Of a stretch of 64,000 nt of DNA, positions 24,806-33,086 are shown in pieces. A program made the translations under genes and the position numbers. The notes beneath the pieces are model-generated. The model saw nothing but the letters and a program-made list of their open reading frames with translations, had not been told where the DNA came from and searched no databases. Origin of the DNA: JBBPZA01 sp963797015 (lineage in GTDB: Bacteria > Actinomycetota > Thermoleophilia > Solirubrobacterales > Solirubrobacteraceae). How positions within the stretch are numbered: position 1 is the first letter of the stretch; every line of letters starts with the position of its first letter. The stretch lies in NCBI GenBank assembly GCA_963797015.1, contig CAWCNV010000007.1, positions 62,001 through 126,000 of the forward strand, read 5' to 3'.

Positions 24806-26050
24806 TCAGGACGCCCGCGCCGCGATCCGCTCCGGAGCGCCGAAGGGCACGAGCACCTCGGGCAGGACCACCGAGCCGTCGTCGCGCTGGCCGTTCTCGA
24901 GCAGCGCGATGATCGTGCGGCCGACCGCCACGGCGGTGCCGTTGAGCGTGTGGAGCGGCACGGGCCTGCCCTGCGCCGGACGCATGCGAACCTGCAGGCG
25001 GCGGGCCTGGAAGTCGGTCGTGTTCGAGCACGACGTCAGCTCGCGGTAGCGGCCCTGCCCCGGCAGCCACGCCTCGCAGTCGTATTTCTTGGCCGCGGAC
25101 GAGCCCAGCTCGGCCACGCCGATGTTGACCACGCGGTAGGGGATGCCGAGCGCCCGGAGGATCTCCTCCTCGATCGCGAGCAGGCGCTCATGCTCGGCGG
25201 GGCCTTCCTCCGGCGCGACGAACGCGAACATCTCGACCTTGTCGAACTGGTGCACGCGGAAGATCCCGCGCGTGTCACGGCCCGCCGCTCCCGCCTCGCG
25301 GCGGAAGCAAGGCGAGAAGCCCGCGTAGCGCAGCGGCAGGCGCTCGGCATCGACGATCTCGCCGGCGTGAAGCGAGGCCAGCGGGACCTCGCTCGTCCCC
25401 GCCAGGTAGAGGCCCTCGTCGGCGAGCTTGTAGATCTGCTGCTCGGTGTCGGGGAGAAAGCCGGTGCCGAACAGCGCCTCCTCGCGCACCAGGACGGGCG
25501 GTATCACGGGCTCGAAGCCGTGCTCGCCCAGCAGCTCGAGCGCCCAGCGCACGAGCGCGAGCTCGAGCAGCACGAGCTCGCCCTTCAGGTAGGCGAAGCG
25601 CGAGCCGGACACCCGCGCGGCGGCGTCCATGTCGATCAGCGGGCCGGCGAGCTCGAGGTGGTCGCGGCCGGTCCGGCCCGCCTCGCCGACCTCGCGCACC
25701 ACCGTGTCCTCGTCGGCGGCCGAGGGATCGGGGAGGTTGGGCAGCGAGGCCAGCGCCGAGTCCAGCCGACGCTCGACCTCGGCCAGCCGCGCCTCGAGCT
25801 CCTTCTCGCGGCTCGAGACCTCCCGCATCGCGGCGATCGCCTCGGCGGCGTCCTCCCCCGCCCGCTTGGCCGCGGCGATCGCGTCGGAGGCACGGTTCTT
25901 CTCGGCCCGCAGCGATTCGAGCCCGGGAAGGATCGAACGCCGCTCCTCGTCGAGCGCCAGCACCTCGTCGAGTCCCGCGTCGGCGCCTCGGCGCGCCAGC
26001 GCGGCGCGCACCGCCTCGGTCTCCGAGCGGATCGGACGCAGGTCGAGCAC
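24806..26050 (-). CDS. serS: Seryl-tRNA synthetase
   Basis: The 414-residue class II synthetase charges tRNA-Ser. The N-terminal coiled-coil arm spans about residues 25-110 (LDEERRSILPGLESLRAEKN, SSREKELEARLAEVERRLDS). Then come motif 1 near ELALVRWALELLGEHGFEPV, motif 2 in CFRREAGAAGRDTRGIFRVH, and motif 3 in LNGTAVAVGRTIIALLENGQ. GTG 26050 is the start because the family begins with DLRPIR at this point; the long frame upstream runs into the cytochrome gene antisense. Two tRNA-Ser genes lie 3-4 kb away. Intact. Confidence 0.96.
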   Translation of the reverse strand: MLDLRPIRSETEAVRAALARRGADAGLDEVLALDEERRSILPGLESLRAEKNRASDAIAAAKRAGEDAAEAIAAMREVSSREKELEARLAEVERRLDSALASLPNLPDPSAADEDTVVREVGEAGRTGRDHLELAGPLIDMDAAARVSGSRFAYLKGELVLLELALVRWALELLGEHGFEPVIPPVLVREEALFGTGFLPDTEQQIYKLADEGLYLAGTSEVPLASLHAGEIVDAERLPLRYAGFSPCFRREAGAAGRDTRGIFRVHQFDKVEMFAFVAPEEGPAEHERLLAIEEEILRALGIPYRVVNIGVAELGSSAAKKYDCEAWLPGQGRYRELTSCSNTTDFQARRLQVRMRPAQGRPVPLHTLNGTAVAVGRTIIALLENGQRDDGSVVLPEVLVPFGAPERIAARAS

Positions 26051-26100
26051 GGGCGGGAGCCTAGACGCGTGCGCCCGCGCTCGCGCGCGACGCGCGACAG

Positions 26101-26544
26101 CTATTGGTTGCAGGCCTTGGCGGGCGGCGTGTTCGGCAGCGCGTTGGGCCCGGGCGGCTGCTTCGCGTCCTTGCCCGAGCAGGCGACCACGAACGCCGCG
26201 ACCTTCTGCACGTCGGGGCCGACGACGATGTTCTGGGGCATGATCGCGCCCGAGAAGCCGCCGTTGCGGATCGCGTAGGCGACGTCGGCGGGGCTGCGCT
26301 CCTTGCGCTGGTCGAAGCTCGGGCCGTCCGTGCGTTCCTTGTTGCGGACGTTGACCGCCGAGCCTTCGGCTCCGGCCGCGCTCAACGTGTGGCAGCCCGA
26401 GCAGCGCTGGGAGAAGATCTCTGCGCCCTGGTGCAGCGTCGCCGCGTTGGTGGAGACCTGCACGCCCTGCGAGCCGCACGCGATCAGCACGACGGCCCCG
26501 AGAGGCAGCGCGGCGAGCGGGAGCAGGCGTAGCGAGCGGCTCAT
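26101..26544 (-). CDS. Cytochrome c lipoprotein
   Basis: The 147-residue protein has a lipoprotein signal (LGAVVLIACG, Cys about residue 22) and one haem c site, CSGCH, in IFSQRCSGCHTLSAAGAEGS. An axial Met is in GAIMPQNIVV. The remaining GPDVQKVAAFVVACSG helix completes a class I cytochrome c. It should be a membrane-tethered extracytoplasmic electron carrier. ATG 26544 is set by the signal peptide. It is divergent, with only 20 bp between starts, from a cupredoxin lipoprotein gene, so the pair may share control. Confidence 0.88.
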   Translation of the reverse strand: MSRSLRLLPLAALPLGAVVLIACGSQGVQVSTNAATLHQGAEIFSQRCSGCHTLSAAGAEGSAVNVRNKERTDGPSFDQRKERSPADVAYAIRNGGFSGAIMPQNIVVGPDVQKVAAFVVACSGKDAKQPPGPNALPNTPPAKACNQ

Positions 26545-26564
26545 CGGGCCGTGGATCCTATGCC

Positions 26565-26984
26565 ATGATGGCCCCGTCGATGTGCCGGGCACGCGTCGCA
26601 CTCCCTGCGCTCGTCGCGCTCGCGCTCGCGTTGCTCGGCGCCGGTTGCGGCCGTACGAGCACGTCGGCCGAAGTGGTCCTCAAGAGCGGCGCGACGCTCA
26701 GGGTGAAGCTCACCGAGTATCGCGTCAGCCCGCAGCGCGTGGACATGAAAGCGGGCCCGGACGGCTTCGCCCACCTGACGCTGGAGGCGATCAACGACGG
26801 GCGCATCCCGCACGACCTCGCCGTCGGCCGCGCCGGCTTCGTCATCGGCCGCACGACGACGATCAAGCCCGGCCAGACGGCGATCGCGAAGGGGATCGAG
26901 CTCCCCGTCGGGACCTACCGCATCTTCTGCACGGTCTCCAACCACGACGTGCTCGGGCAGTACGGGTTCCTCGTCGTCAAGTGA
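26565..26984 (+). CDS. Cupredoxin-like (plastocyanin-type) lipoprotein
   Basis: The 139-residue protein has a signal with lipobox LLGAGC (Cys about residue 28) and a cupredoxin domain. The type 1 copper ligands are likely His in GRIPHDLAV, then Cys and His in RIFCTVSNHDVLGQYG. The axial Met is not obvious (the C-terminal part reads GFLVVK), so an altered site or non-copper role is possible. It should act outside the membrane in electron transfer or metal binding. It is followed at a GTGA overlap (26981-26984) by a flavin reductase gene and preceded divergently by the cytochrome c gene. Confidence 0.8.
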   Translation: MMAPSMCRARVALPALVALALALLGAGCGRTSTSAEVVLKSGATLRVKLTEYRVSPQRVDMKAGPDGFAHLTLEAINDGRIPHDLAVGRAGFVIGRTTTIKPGQTAIAKGIELPVGTYRIFCTVSNHDVLGQYGFLVVK

Positions 26985-27490
26985 CTGCGGCCGACGACCA
27001 GCGCCGCTTCCGCGCGGTCTTCGGCCACTTCCCGACGGGCGTTGCGGTGGTCACCGGCCTCGGGGCCGCCGGGCCGCGCGGCCTCACCGTCAACGCGCTG
27101 TCCTCGCTGTCGCTCGACCCGCTGCTCGTGCTGGTGTGCTTCGACAACGGCGCCCGCACGCTCCCGCTGGTGCGCGCCTCGCGCCGCTTCGGCGTGAACA
27201 TCCTCAGCGCCGGGCAGCAGCGGCTTTCGCGGCTGTTCGCGTCCAAGGGGCCCGAGGAGGAGAAGTTCACCGGCGTGTCTTGGTCCGAGCGCGACGGGGT
27301 GCCGGTGCTCGACGGCGCGCTCGCCTGGCTGGCCTGCGACCTGACGGAGCTCGTTCCGGGCGGCGACCATACGATCGGCATCGGCGCGGTCACCGCCATG
27401 GGCCACGCCGACGGCGAGCCGCTCGTGTTCTATCGCGGCGCCTTCCGGTCGCTGTCCGACGCGGCCGCGTCCGACCCCAGCCAGCTCTAG
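26981..27490 (+). CDS. Flavin reductase (HpaC-like, FMN-binding)
   Basis: The 169-residue protein matches flavin reductases of two-component monooxygenases: RFRAVFGHFPTGVAVVTGLG at the start, GLTVNALSSLSLDPLLVLVC for flavin binding, RRFGVNILSAGQQRLSRLFA, and a C-terminal GDHTIGIGAVTAMGHADGEP with LVFYRGAFRSL. It should reduce FMN or FAD with NAD(P)H for a partner oxygenase that is not seen nearby. The GTG start (26981) overlaps the upstream TGA, so it is translationally coupled to the cupredoxin gene. Its TAG shares CTAG with the convergent membrane protein gene. Confidence 0.88.
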   Translation: MTAADDQRRFRAVFGHFPTGVAVVTGLGAAGPRGLTVNALSSLSLDPLLVLVCFDNGARTLPLVRASRRFGVNILSAGQQRLSRLFASKGPEEEKFTGVSWSERDGVPVLDGALAWLACDLTELVPGGDHTIGIGAVTAMGHADGEPLVFYRGAFRSLSDAAASDPSQL

Positions 27491-27927
27491 ACGAAGGCCG
27501 CGCGCAGCAGCAGGCCGACCATCACCACGGCGGCGAGCGTCATCACGCCCATCTCGCGGCGCACGATCGCGAGCACGATCGAGCGCTGTTCGGCCTCGGG
27601 TAGGGAGCGCATCGCGTCCGCGCTCTCCAGCCCGCGCGCCTCCAGGACCGCGTCGGCCGACGCCAGGCGAAGCTGCTCTCCCACGAACGACACCGCGAGC
27701 GGCACGAGGCCGTAGACGTAGTGCAGACCGCTGTCGGGGCGATGGCCCAGCGCCAGCAGCAGCCCGCCGTCGAGCGCCTCGAGGAGGAGCAGCGCCTGCG
27801 CGCCGCGCAGCAGGCGCCAGAACCACGAGCTCGGCTCGACCCGCCACCAGCGCCAGGCGCCCCAGCCGGCCGCGGCGACCGTGAGCGCGAGCGTCGCGAC
27901 GCCGAGCCCTGCGTGGAAGGCGGTCAT
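27487..27927 (-). CDS. Four-helix integral membrane protein, unknown function
   Basis: The 146-residue protein has four hydrophobic helices: HAGLGVATLALTVAAAGWGA, a second at LLRGAQALLLLEALDGGLLL, a third at VYGLVPLAVSFVGEQL, and a C-terminal MTLAAVVMVGLLLRAAF. It has the conserved-looking middle GHRPDSGLHYVYGL. The His/Tyr-containing loop between helices could bind something, but no family function is known to me. ATG 27927 starts it. It is convergent with the flavin reductase (shared CTAG at 27487-27490) and divergent from the Nod19/cupredoxin gene. Confidence 0.75.
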   Translation of the reverse strand: MTAFHAGLGVATLALTVAAAGWGAWRWWRVEPSSWFWRLLRGAQALLLLEALDGGLLLALGHRPDSGLHYVYGLVPLAVSFVGEQLRLASADAVLEARGLESADAMRSLPEAEQRSIVLAIVRREMGVMTLAAVVMVGLLLRAAFV

Positions 27928-28015
27928 GGTGCGGCATCTTCGCGTTTGCGTGGTCCCGCGCCGAGGAGTACGCTCGTGGCGAAAGCTTCACCGCTGTAGG
28001 AGAGGGGGTTTTCCG

Positions 28016-29491
28016 GTGTCTCGCGCGCGCATGCTCGTGCTCGGCTTGCTTGCGGCCCTGGCCTGCACCGCCCCGGCCGCGGCCGCGCCCGTGGCGCTCC
28101 CCGAGGGCAGCGACAAGGGCTGCGACAAGATCAGCGAGCAGGGAACGCGCCAGCAGTGGCGCTGCCGCTACGGCCCCGTCACGCTCGGCCCCTACCAGGT
28201 GCGCCAGGAGACCGTGATCGGCGGCGTCCCCAAGCCGACCGTCCCGGGCTCGATCGTGGCCATGAGCACCAACGTCACCGACCGTGACGGGACGCCGGTC
28301 CCGATCCAGCGACTGATGCTGCACCACATCGTGTTCGGGACGGCGCTGCGCCAGGACGCCACCTGCAGAAACCTCACGATGTGGGACTCCAAGACCCAGG
28401 TCCAGGCGCTCAGCGATCGCTTCTACGGCGCCGGTGAGGAGCGGGCGCGGCTGCGGCTGCCCGAGGGGTACGGCTACCCGTTCAATCCCAAGGACGCGTG
28501 GACCATGGTCTGGATGTTCATGAACCACCGCAACCAGACCGACTCGGCCTACATCAGCTACGACGTGACGCTCGACACGGCGCCGGGGCTCACACCCGTG
28601 AAGCCGTACTGGCTCGACGTCAAGAACTGCCTTGCCGACCCGGTCTACGACGTCCCCGGCGGCGGGCCGAAGGGCTCGACCACGACCAAGTCATGGGACT
28701 ACGTGATGCCCGAGTCGGGCCGCATCGTTGCCGGCGGCGGCCACGTCCACGGCGGGGCGAAGCGGCTCACGCTGACCGAGCCCAGCTGCTCCAACCGCCG
28801 CATCGCGCGCTCGGACCCCATGTGGGGCAAGCCCAGCGACCCCTTCTACAACGTCCGCCCGGTCCTGCACGAGCCGGGGCCGATCTCGATGAGCGGCTTC
28901 AACTCCGAGACCGGGATACCGGTCGCGAAGGGTGAGCGCCTGCGCTTGAACTCGATCTACGACGACGAGTTACCGCACACGCGGGTGATGGGCATCTACG
29001 TCGTCTACGTGGCGCGCGACGACAGCGTGACGTCGCCCTGCGGCAAGCTCCCGTCCGACCAGCAGTACGCCTGGGCGCGCACCGACGGCCGCCGCTCGAC
29101 GCCGCGCTTCAGGGTGCCGCTCATCGGCCGCAACAGCGCCGGAAAGGCGGTCCGGATCGACAAGCCGCTCGGGTCGACCAAGAAGTTCTCGCGCTCGGCG
29201 ACGGTGACCGTGAACGGGCTGTTCAAGCGCAACAACGTCTCGATCCCGCTGGGCTCGAAGATCACCTGGCGCTTCAACGGCGCGCCGACCCCGGACCCGT
29301 ACGACATCGGCAACCTGCACAACGTGACGCTGGCCAACGGCCCCTTCGGGTTCTCATCGCCCAACCTCGACGGCGGGCGCACCTTCACCAAGCGCTTCAC
29401 GCGCCCGGGCACCTACCGCTACTTCTGCGCCTGGCACCCGGTCGCCATGACCGGCACGGTCACGGTGCGCCCGAAAACCCGCAGCCGCTGA
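28016..29491 (+). CDS. Secreted Nod19-like protein with C-terminal cupredoxin domain
   Basis: The 491-residue protein has a signal peptide (LVLGLLAALACTAPAAAA). A long region to about residue 345 resembles the 'stress up-regulated Nod 19' family and PHM-like copper folds: RLMLHHIVFGT, WTMVWMFMNHRNQ and GHVHGGAKRLTL are possible His-rich metal sites. The last 110 residues form a cupredoxin (HNVTLANGPFGF, then YRYFCAWHPVAMTGTVTV with Cys, His and Met ligands). It is likely an extracellular copper protein. The start is GTG 28016, after AGGAGAGGGGG. A strong hairpin terminator follows the gene. It lies directly upstream of the nuo operon but is separated by that terminator. Confidence 0.75.
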   Translation: MSRARMLVLGLLAALACTAPAAAAPVALPEGSDKGCDKISEQGTRQQWRCRYGPVTLGPYQVRQETVIGGVPKPTVPGSIVAMSTNVTDRDGTPVPIQRLMLHHIVFGTALRQDATCRNLTMWDSKTQVQALSDRFYGAGEERARLRLPEGYGYPFNPKDAWTMVWMFMNHRNQTDSAYISYDVTLDTAPGLTPVKPYWLDVKNCLADPVYDVPGGGPKGSTTTKSWDYVMPESGRIVAGGGHVHGGAKRLTLTEPSCSNRRIARSDPMWGKPSDPFYNVRPVLHEPGPISMSGFNSETGIPVAKGERLRLNSIYDDELPHTRVMGIYVVYVARDDSVTSPCGKLPSDQQYAWARTDGRRSTPRFRVPLIGRNSAGKAVRIDKPLGSTKKFSRSATVTVNGLFKRNNVSIPLGSKITWRFNGAPTPDPYDIGNLHNVTLANGPFGFSSPNLDGGRTFTKRFTRPGTYRYFCAWHPVAMTGTVTVRPKTRSR

Positions 29492-29497
29492 CCGCGA

Positions 29498-29521
29498 GGC
29501 CCGCGCCTCGTGGCGCGGGCC
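29498..29521 (+). terminator. Hairpin terminator between the cupredoxin gene and nuoA
   Basis: A perfect 10-bp inverted repeat GGCCCGCGCC/GGCGCGGGCC with loop TCGT starts seven bases after the TGA at 29489-29491. No T run follows, but stability is high. The roughly 60 bp between it and nuoA (29522-29581) must hold the operon promoter; no clear -35/-10 pair could be assigned. Confidence 0.7.
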
Positions 29522-29581
29522 ATTGTGGCCTCGGACACTAAGTAGCATCGTGATACAAGCGGGTGGTACAACCCCGTCTAC

Positions 29582-29938
29582 GTGCTGCGCAGCTACCTCC
29601 CCGCCATCGTCTTCGTGCTCCTCGGGCTCGGCATCGGGGGGATCTTTGCTCAGGTCAACTCGCTGCTCGGGCCGCGCAAGCCGACGGAGACCAAGCTCGA
29701 GCCCTACGAGTGCGGGTTGCCCTCCGACGTGAAGTCCGGGCTGCGCTTCGGGATCAGCTTCTACCTGATCGCGATGCTGTTCATCCTCTTCGACATCGAG
29801 GTCATCTTCCTCTACCCGATCGCCGTCGAGCTGCGGGCGTTCGGGACCTTCGCCCTGTTCGAGACGATCGTCTTCGTGGCGCTGCTGTTCGTCGCCTTCG
29901 TGTACGTGTGGCGAAGGGGGGCGCTGGAATGGAGATAG
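29582..29938 (+). CDS. nuoA: NADH-quinone oxidoreductase subunit A
   Basis: The 118-residue membrane subunit of complex I has three helices. Conserved features are KLEPYECGLPS (with the family Glu and Cys), RFGISFYLIAMLFILFDIEV and IFLYPIAVELRAFG. It packs beside NuoH, J and K at the quinone end of the membrane arm. The start is GTG 29582 (LRSYLPAIVFV), as relatives begin at this helix. It is the first gene of the 14-gene operon and overlaps nuoB by 10 bp. Confidence 0.96.
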   Translation: MLRSYLPAIVFVLLGLGIGGIFAQVNSLLGPRKPTETKLEPYECGLPSDVKSGLRFGISFYLIAMLFILFDIEVIFLYPIAVELRAFGTFALFETIVFVALLFVAFVYVWRRGALEWR

Positions 29939-30591
29939 TCCGCAGCTCGCCTCAGGAGGCGGAGGATTTCCGCGTGCGCCAGCTGCGCGCGCGCGACATG
30001 CTCAAGGGCGACCTCGAGGGCACCGACCTCGACGCCTATGTCGAGGAGCGCGTGCTCACCACCACGCTCGAGAAGGCCGGCAACTGGGTCCGCGGCAACT
30101 CGATCTTCCCGCTGACCTTCGGGCTCGCCTGCTGCGCGATCGAGTTCATGTCGATCGTCGCCTCGCGCGTGGACGTCGCGCGCTTCGGCTTCGAGGCGCT
30201 GCGCGCGTCGCCGCGCCAGGCCGACCTGATCGTCCTGTCGGGGCGGATCTCGATCAAGATGGCGCCGATCATCCGGCGCCTCTACGACCAGATGCTCGAG
30301 CCCAAGTGGGTGATCGCGATGGGCGCCTGCTCGTCCTCGATGGGCGTGTTCAACAACTACGCGATCACGCCGGCCGACAAGTTCCTCCCCGTCGACGTGC
30401 ACGTGCCGGGCTGCCCCCCGCGCCCCGAGGCGCTGATGCACTCGATCGTCAAGCTGCGGGCGATGGTCCACCAGCACCCCGACGAGGGCTGGCGCTCCCG
30501 GTACGGCGGACACGGGACCGAGGAGGTCCTTTCCGGGGCCGAGCCAGCCCACGCCGAGAACGTCCCCGCCGCCGACACCTACAGCGACTGA
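29929..30591 (+). CDS. nuoB: NADH-quinone oxidoreductase subunit B
   Basis: The 220-residue peripheral subunit holds the terminal cluster N2. The ligands are in FGLACCAIEFM (two adjacent Cys), AMGACSSSMG and VPGCPPRPEAL. The N-terminal 45 residues and the last 40 (GGHGTEEVLSGAEPAHAENV) are longer than in E. coli; the tail is probably disordered. ATG 29929 overlaps the end of nuoA. NuoB passes electrons from NuoI to quinone at the NuoD interface. A 61-bp gap separates it from nuoC. Confidence 0.96.
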   Translation: MEIVRSSPQEAEDFRVRQLRARDMLKGDLEGTDLDAYVEERVLTTTLEKAGNWVRGNSIFPLTFGLACCAIEFMSIVASRVDVARFGFEALRASPRQADLIVLSGRISIKMAPIIRRLYDQMLEPKWVIAMGACSSSMGVFNNYAITPADKFLPVDVHVPGCPPRPEALMHSIVKLRAMVHQHPDEGWRSRYGGHGTEEVLSGAEPAHAENVPAADTYSD

Positions 30592-30652
30592 GCGCGGCGG
30601 GCGGGGAGGGCGCTTTGACCGGGGGGCGGGCGATCGAGGTAGGCGGCGGCTA

Positions 30653-31159
30653 GTGCCCGACGCCACCGGCCTCGAGCTGCTCGCCCAGGACCTTCGCGAG
30701 GCCCACGAGGGGAGCGTCGTCGACACCGTTCACTTCCGCGAGCGAGCGACGCTCCAGGTCGAGCCCGCGGCCATCCGCGCCGTGCTCGAGTTCGCCCGCG
30801 AGCGCGGCTTCCGTTTCCTGTCGAGCGTCCACGGCGTCGACTACCTACCCGAGGAGCCGCGCCTCGGCGTCCACTACGAGCTCATCGACATGGACAAGGT
30901 GGACCGCCTCACGGTCAAGGTCCGCGTCCCGACCGACGCCGCCGAGGTGGACTCCGTGGTCGACATGTGGGCCGGCGCCGACCACCAGGAGCGCGAGGTC
31001 TACGACATGTTCGGGGTGGTATTCCTCGGGCATCCCGACCTGCGGCGCATCCTCATGCCCGAGGACTACGAGGGCTGGCCCCAGCGCCGCGACTTCCCGA
31101 TCGGCGGCGAGCCGGTGATGTTCACGCACAACGAGGACGAGATGGACTACGTCCAGTGA
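30653..31159 (+). CDS. nuoC: NADH-quinone oxidoreductase subunit C
   Basis: The 168-residue subunit of the peripheral arm has the family signature HQEREVYDMFGVVFLGHPDL followed by RRILMPEDYEGWPQRRDFP. It is a stand-alone NuoC, not fused to NuoD as in E. coli. The start is GTG 30653, since the alpha/beta fold begins within 20 residues. The stop overlaps the GTG of nuoD as GTGA (31156-31159), indicating coupled translation and a 1:1 product ratio. Confidence 0.95.
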   Translation: MPDATGLELLAQDLREAHEGSVVDTVHFRERATLQVEPAAIRAVLEFARERGFRFLSSVHGVDYLPEEPRLGVHYELIDMDKVDRLTVKVRVPTDAAEVDSVVDMWAGADHQEREVYDMFGVVFLGHPDLRRILMPEDYEGWPQRRDFPIGGEPVMFTHNEDEMDYVQ

Positions 31160-32424
31160 GCGACTCCCAGGTCAGCGACTACCGCCGCGGCGAGCAGGAG
31201 ATCGAGCTCACGCCCGTGCCCCAGCAGCTCGCGGAGGCCGACCGCGAGGGCACCGGCGGCGCCGAGCTCCTGACCATCAACTTCGGCCCCCACCACCCCG
31301 CGACGCACGGCGTACTGCGCCTGATGGCCACGCTCGACGGCGAGGTCGTGCGCGAGCTCAAGCCGGTGATCGGCTACCTGCACACCGGCATCGAGAAGAC
31401 CGCCGAGGACAAGTCGTACTGGAAGGCCATCCCGGTCGTCGAGCGGATGGACTACCTGGCCTACTACTTCAACGCGATGGCCTTCTGCGGCGCGGTCGAG
31501 ACGCTGCTCGACCTCGAGGTCCCGCCGCGAGCGCAGTACCTGCGCGTGATCCATCTCGAGCTCAACCGGATCATGTCGCACCTCGTGTGGCTGGGGACGT
31601 CGATGCTCGACCTCGGCGCGATCTCGATGTTCTGGTACGGCTTCCGCGAGCGCGAGACGATCCTCGACCTGTTCGAGATGTCCTCCGGCCAGCGCATGCA
31701 CACGCGCTACATCCAGGTCGGCGGAGTCGCCGAGGACATCCCGCCCGGCTTCGCGGAGAAGCTGCGCGAGTTCACGCGCCTGATGCCGCGGCGCGTGGAC
31801 CAGTACCTGGCGATCCTCGACCGCAACGAGATCGTGCTCCGGCGGCTGAAGAACGTGTGCCCGCTCGACGAGCAGACGCTGCTCGACCACGGCGTCACCG
31901 GGCCGCTGCTCCGCGCCACCGGGAACCCGTGGGACCTGCGCAAGGCCGACCCCTACTCCTCCTACGACCACTTCGACTTCAAGATCCCGGTCGGCACGAT
32001 CGGCGACAACTACGACCGCTACCGCGTGCGTGTGGCCGAGATGTACGAGTCGGTGAAGATCATCGAGCAGGCCCTCGACGGCCTGCCCGAGGGCGACTAC
32101 ATCACGCCCGACCGCAAGGTCGCGCTCCCGCCCCGCCACGAGCTAGCCACCTCGATGGAGGCCCTGATCCACCACTTCAAGCTGGTGACCGAGGGATTCC
32201 GGGTCCCGCCCGGCGAGGTCTACTACCCGATCGAGAGCCCGCGCGGCGAGCTGGGCTGCTTCGTGCGCTCGGACGGCTCGGCCAAGCCCGCGCGCGTGCA
32301 CATGCGCGACCCGAGCTTCGTGAACCTGCAGGCGTTCGCGCCGATGGTCAAGGACAACTACATCGCGGACTTCATCGCGACGCTCGCGATGCTCGACCCG
32401 ATCCTGGGGGGAGTGGACCGGTGA
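31156..32424 (+). CDS. nuoD: NADH-quinone oxidoreductase subunit D
   Basis: The 422-residue subunit is related to the large subunit of NiFe hydrogenase and forms the quinone chamber with NuoB. Key blocks are TINFGPHHPATHGVLRLMAT (the quinone-site His), GYLHTGIEKTAEDKSYWK, NRIMSHLVWLGTSMLDLGAI and the C-terminal ESPRGELGCFVRSDGSAKPA, RVHMRDPSFVN. A 35-residue hydrophilic N-terminus precedes the conserved part. It overlaps nuoC and nuoE by GTGA at both ends. Confidence 0.96.
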   Translation: MSDSQVSDYRRGEQEIELTPVPQQLAEADREGTGGAELLTINFGPHHPATHGVLRLMATLDGEVVRELKPVIGYLHTGIEKTAEDKSYWKAIPVVERMDYLAYYFNAMAFCGAVETLLDLEVPPRAQYLRVIHLELNRIMSHLVWLGTSMLDLGAISMFWYGFRERETILDLFEMSSGQRMHTRYIQVGGVAEDIPPGFAEKLREFTRLMPRRVDQYLAILDRNEIVLRRLKNVCPLDEQTLLDHGVTGPLLRATGNPWDLRKADPYSSYDHFDFKIPVGTIGDNYDRYRVRVAEMYESVKIIEQALDGLPEGDYITPDRKVALPPRHELATSMEALIHHFKLVTEGFRVPPGEVYYPIESPRGELGCFVRSDGSAKPARVHMRDPSFVNLQAFAPMVKDNYIADFIATLAMLDPILGGVDR

Positions 32425-33086
32425 GCGCCCCCGACCCCTTCGGCCCCGACGCGCTGGCCGCGCGCGTCCCGCGCTACGAGCACGGCTCGCGCGTGCCGGG
32501 CTGGGACGAGGCCGTCGACCTCGAGTCCGACCCCGCCGCGATCCCGGACCCGGCCACCACCCCGGTCCCCTTCGAGCTGCGCGCGACGATCGAGGCCTAC
32601 ATGGCGCGTTACCCCGACCGCCGCTCAGCCGCGCTCCCGGCGCTCGAAGCGGCACAGCGGGTGCACGGCTACTGCTCGCCCGAGGCCATCGACCAGGTCG
32701 CGTGCGTCATGCGCCTCACCCCGGGCTACCTCGCCGCCGTCGCGACCTTCTACGACATGCTGGAGACCGAGCCCCGCGGGCGCCACTACGTCTATGTGTG
32801 CACGAACATCTCGTGCTCGCTGCTCGGCGCCGACGAGGTCCACGACGCCGTGCACGCGGCCGCGGCCGGCGATCCCGACCTCAACGTGCGCTCCTTCGAA
32901 TGCCTGGGAGCATGCGACATCGGGCCGATGGCCTCGGTAGACGGCGTCTACGTCGGCCCGCTCGACGTGGACGACGCCCCCGCCCTGATCGACGACCTGC
33001 GCGCGGGACGCCCGGTGCTCGAGCACAAGCAGCTCCGCTACCGCCGCGTCGCCGACCCCGACGCCAACCGCGAGGAACGCCCGTGA
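32421..33086 (+). CDS. nuoE: NADH-quinone oxidoreductase subunit E
   Basis: The 221-residue thioredoxin-like subunit binds cluster N1a through Cys in VCTNISCSLLGA and in FECLGACDIGPM. The helical part before it (RRSAALPALEAAQRVHGYCS, VACVMRLTPGYLAAVATFYD) is typical. An N-terminal extension of about 45 Pro/Asp-rich residues and a basic tail are extra to the E. coli protein. The start GTG 32421 and the stop are both in GTGA overlaps with nuoD and nuoF. Confidence 0.95.
   Translation: MSAPDPFGPDALAARVPRYEHGSRVPGWDEAVDLESDPAAIPDPATTPVPFELRATIEAYMARYPDRRSAALPALEAAQRVHGYCSPEAIDQVACVMRLTPGYLAAVATFYDMLETEPRGRHYVYVCTNISCSLLGADEVHDAVHAAAAGDPDLNVRSFECLGACDIGPMASVDGVYVGPLDVDDAPALIDDLRAGRPVLEHKQLRYRRVADPDANREERP

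Noticed and set aside
29522..29581. A sigma-70-type promoter for nuoA (TTGTGG ... TAGCAT)
   Set aside because: The spacing is 14 bp rather than about 17 and the match is weak; a promoter must be near, but this one is not supported.
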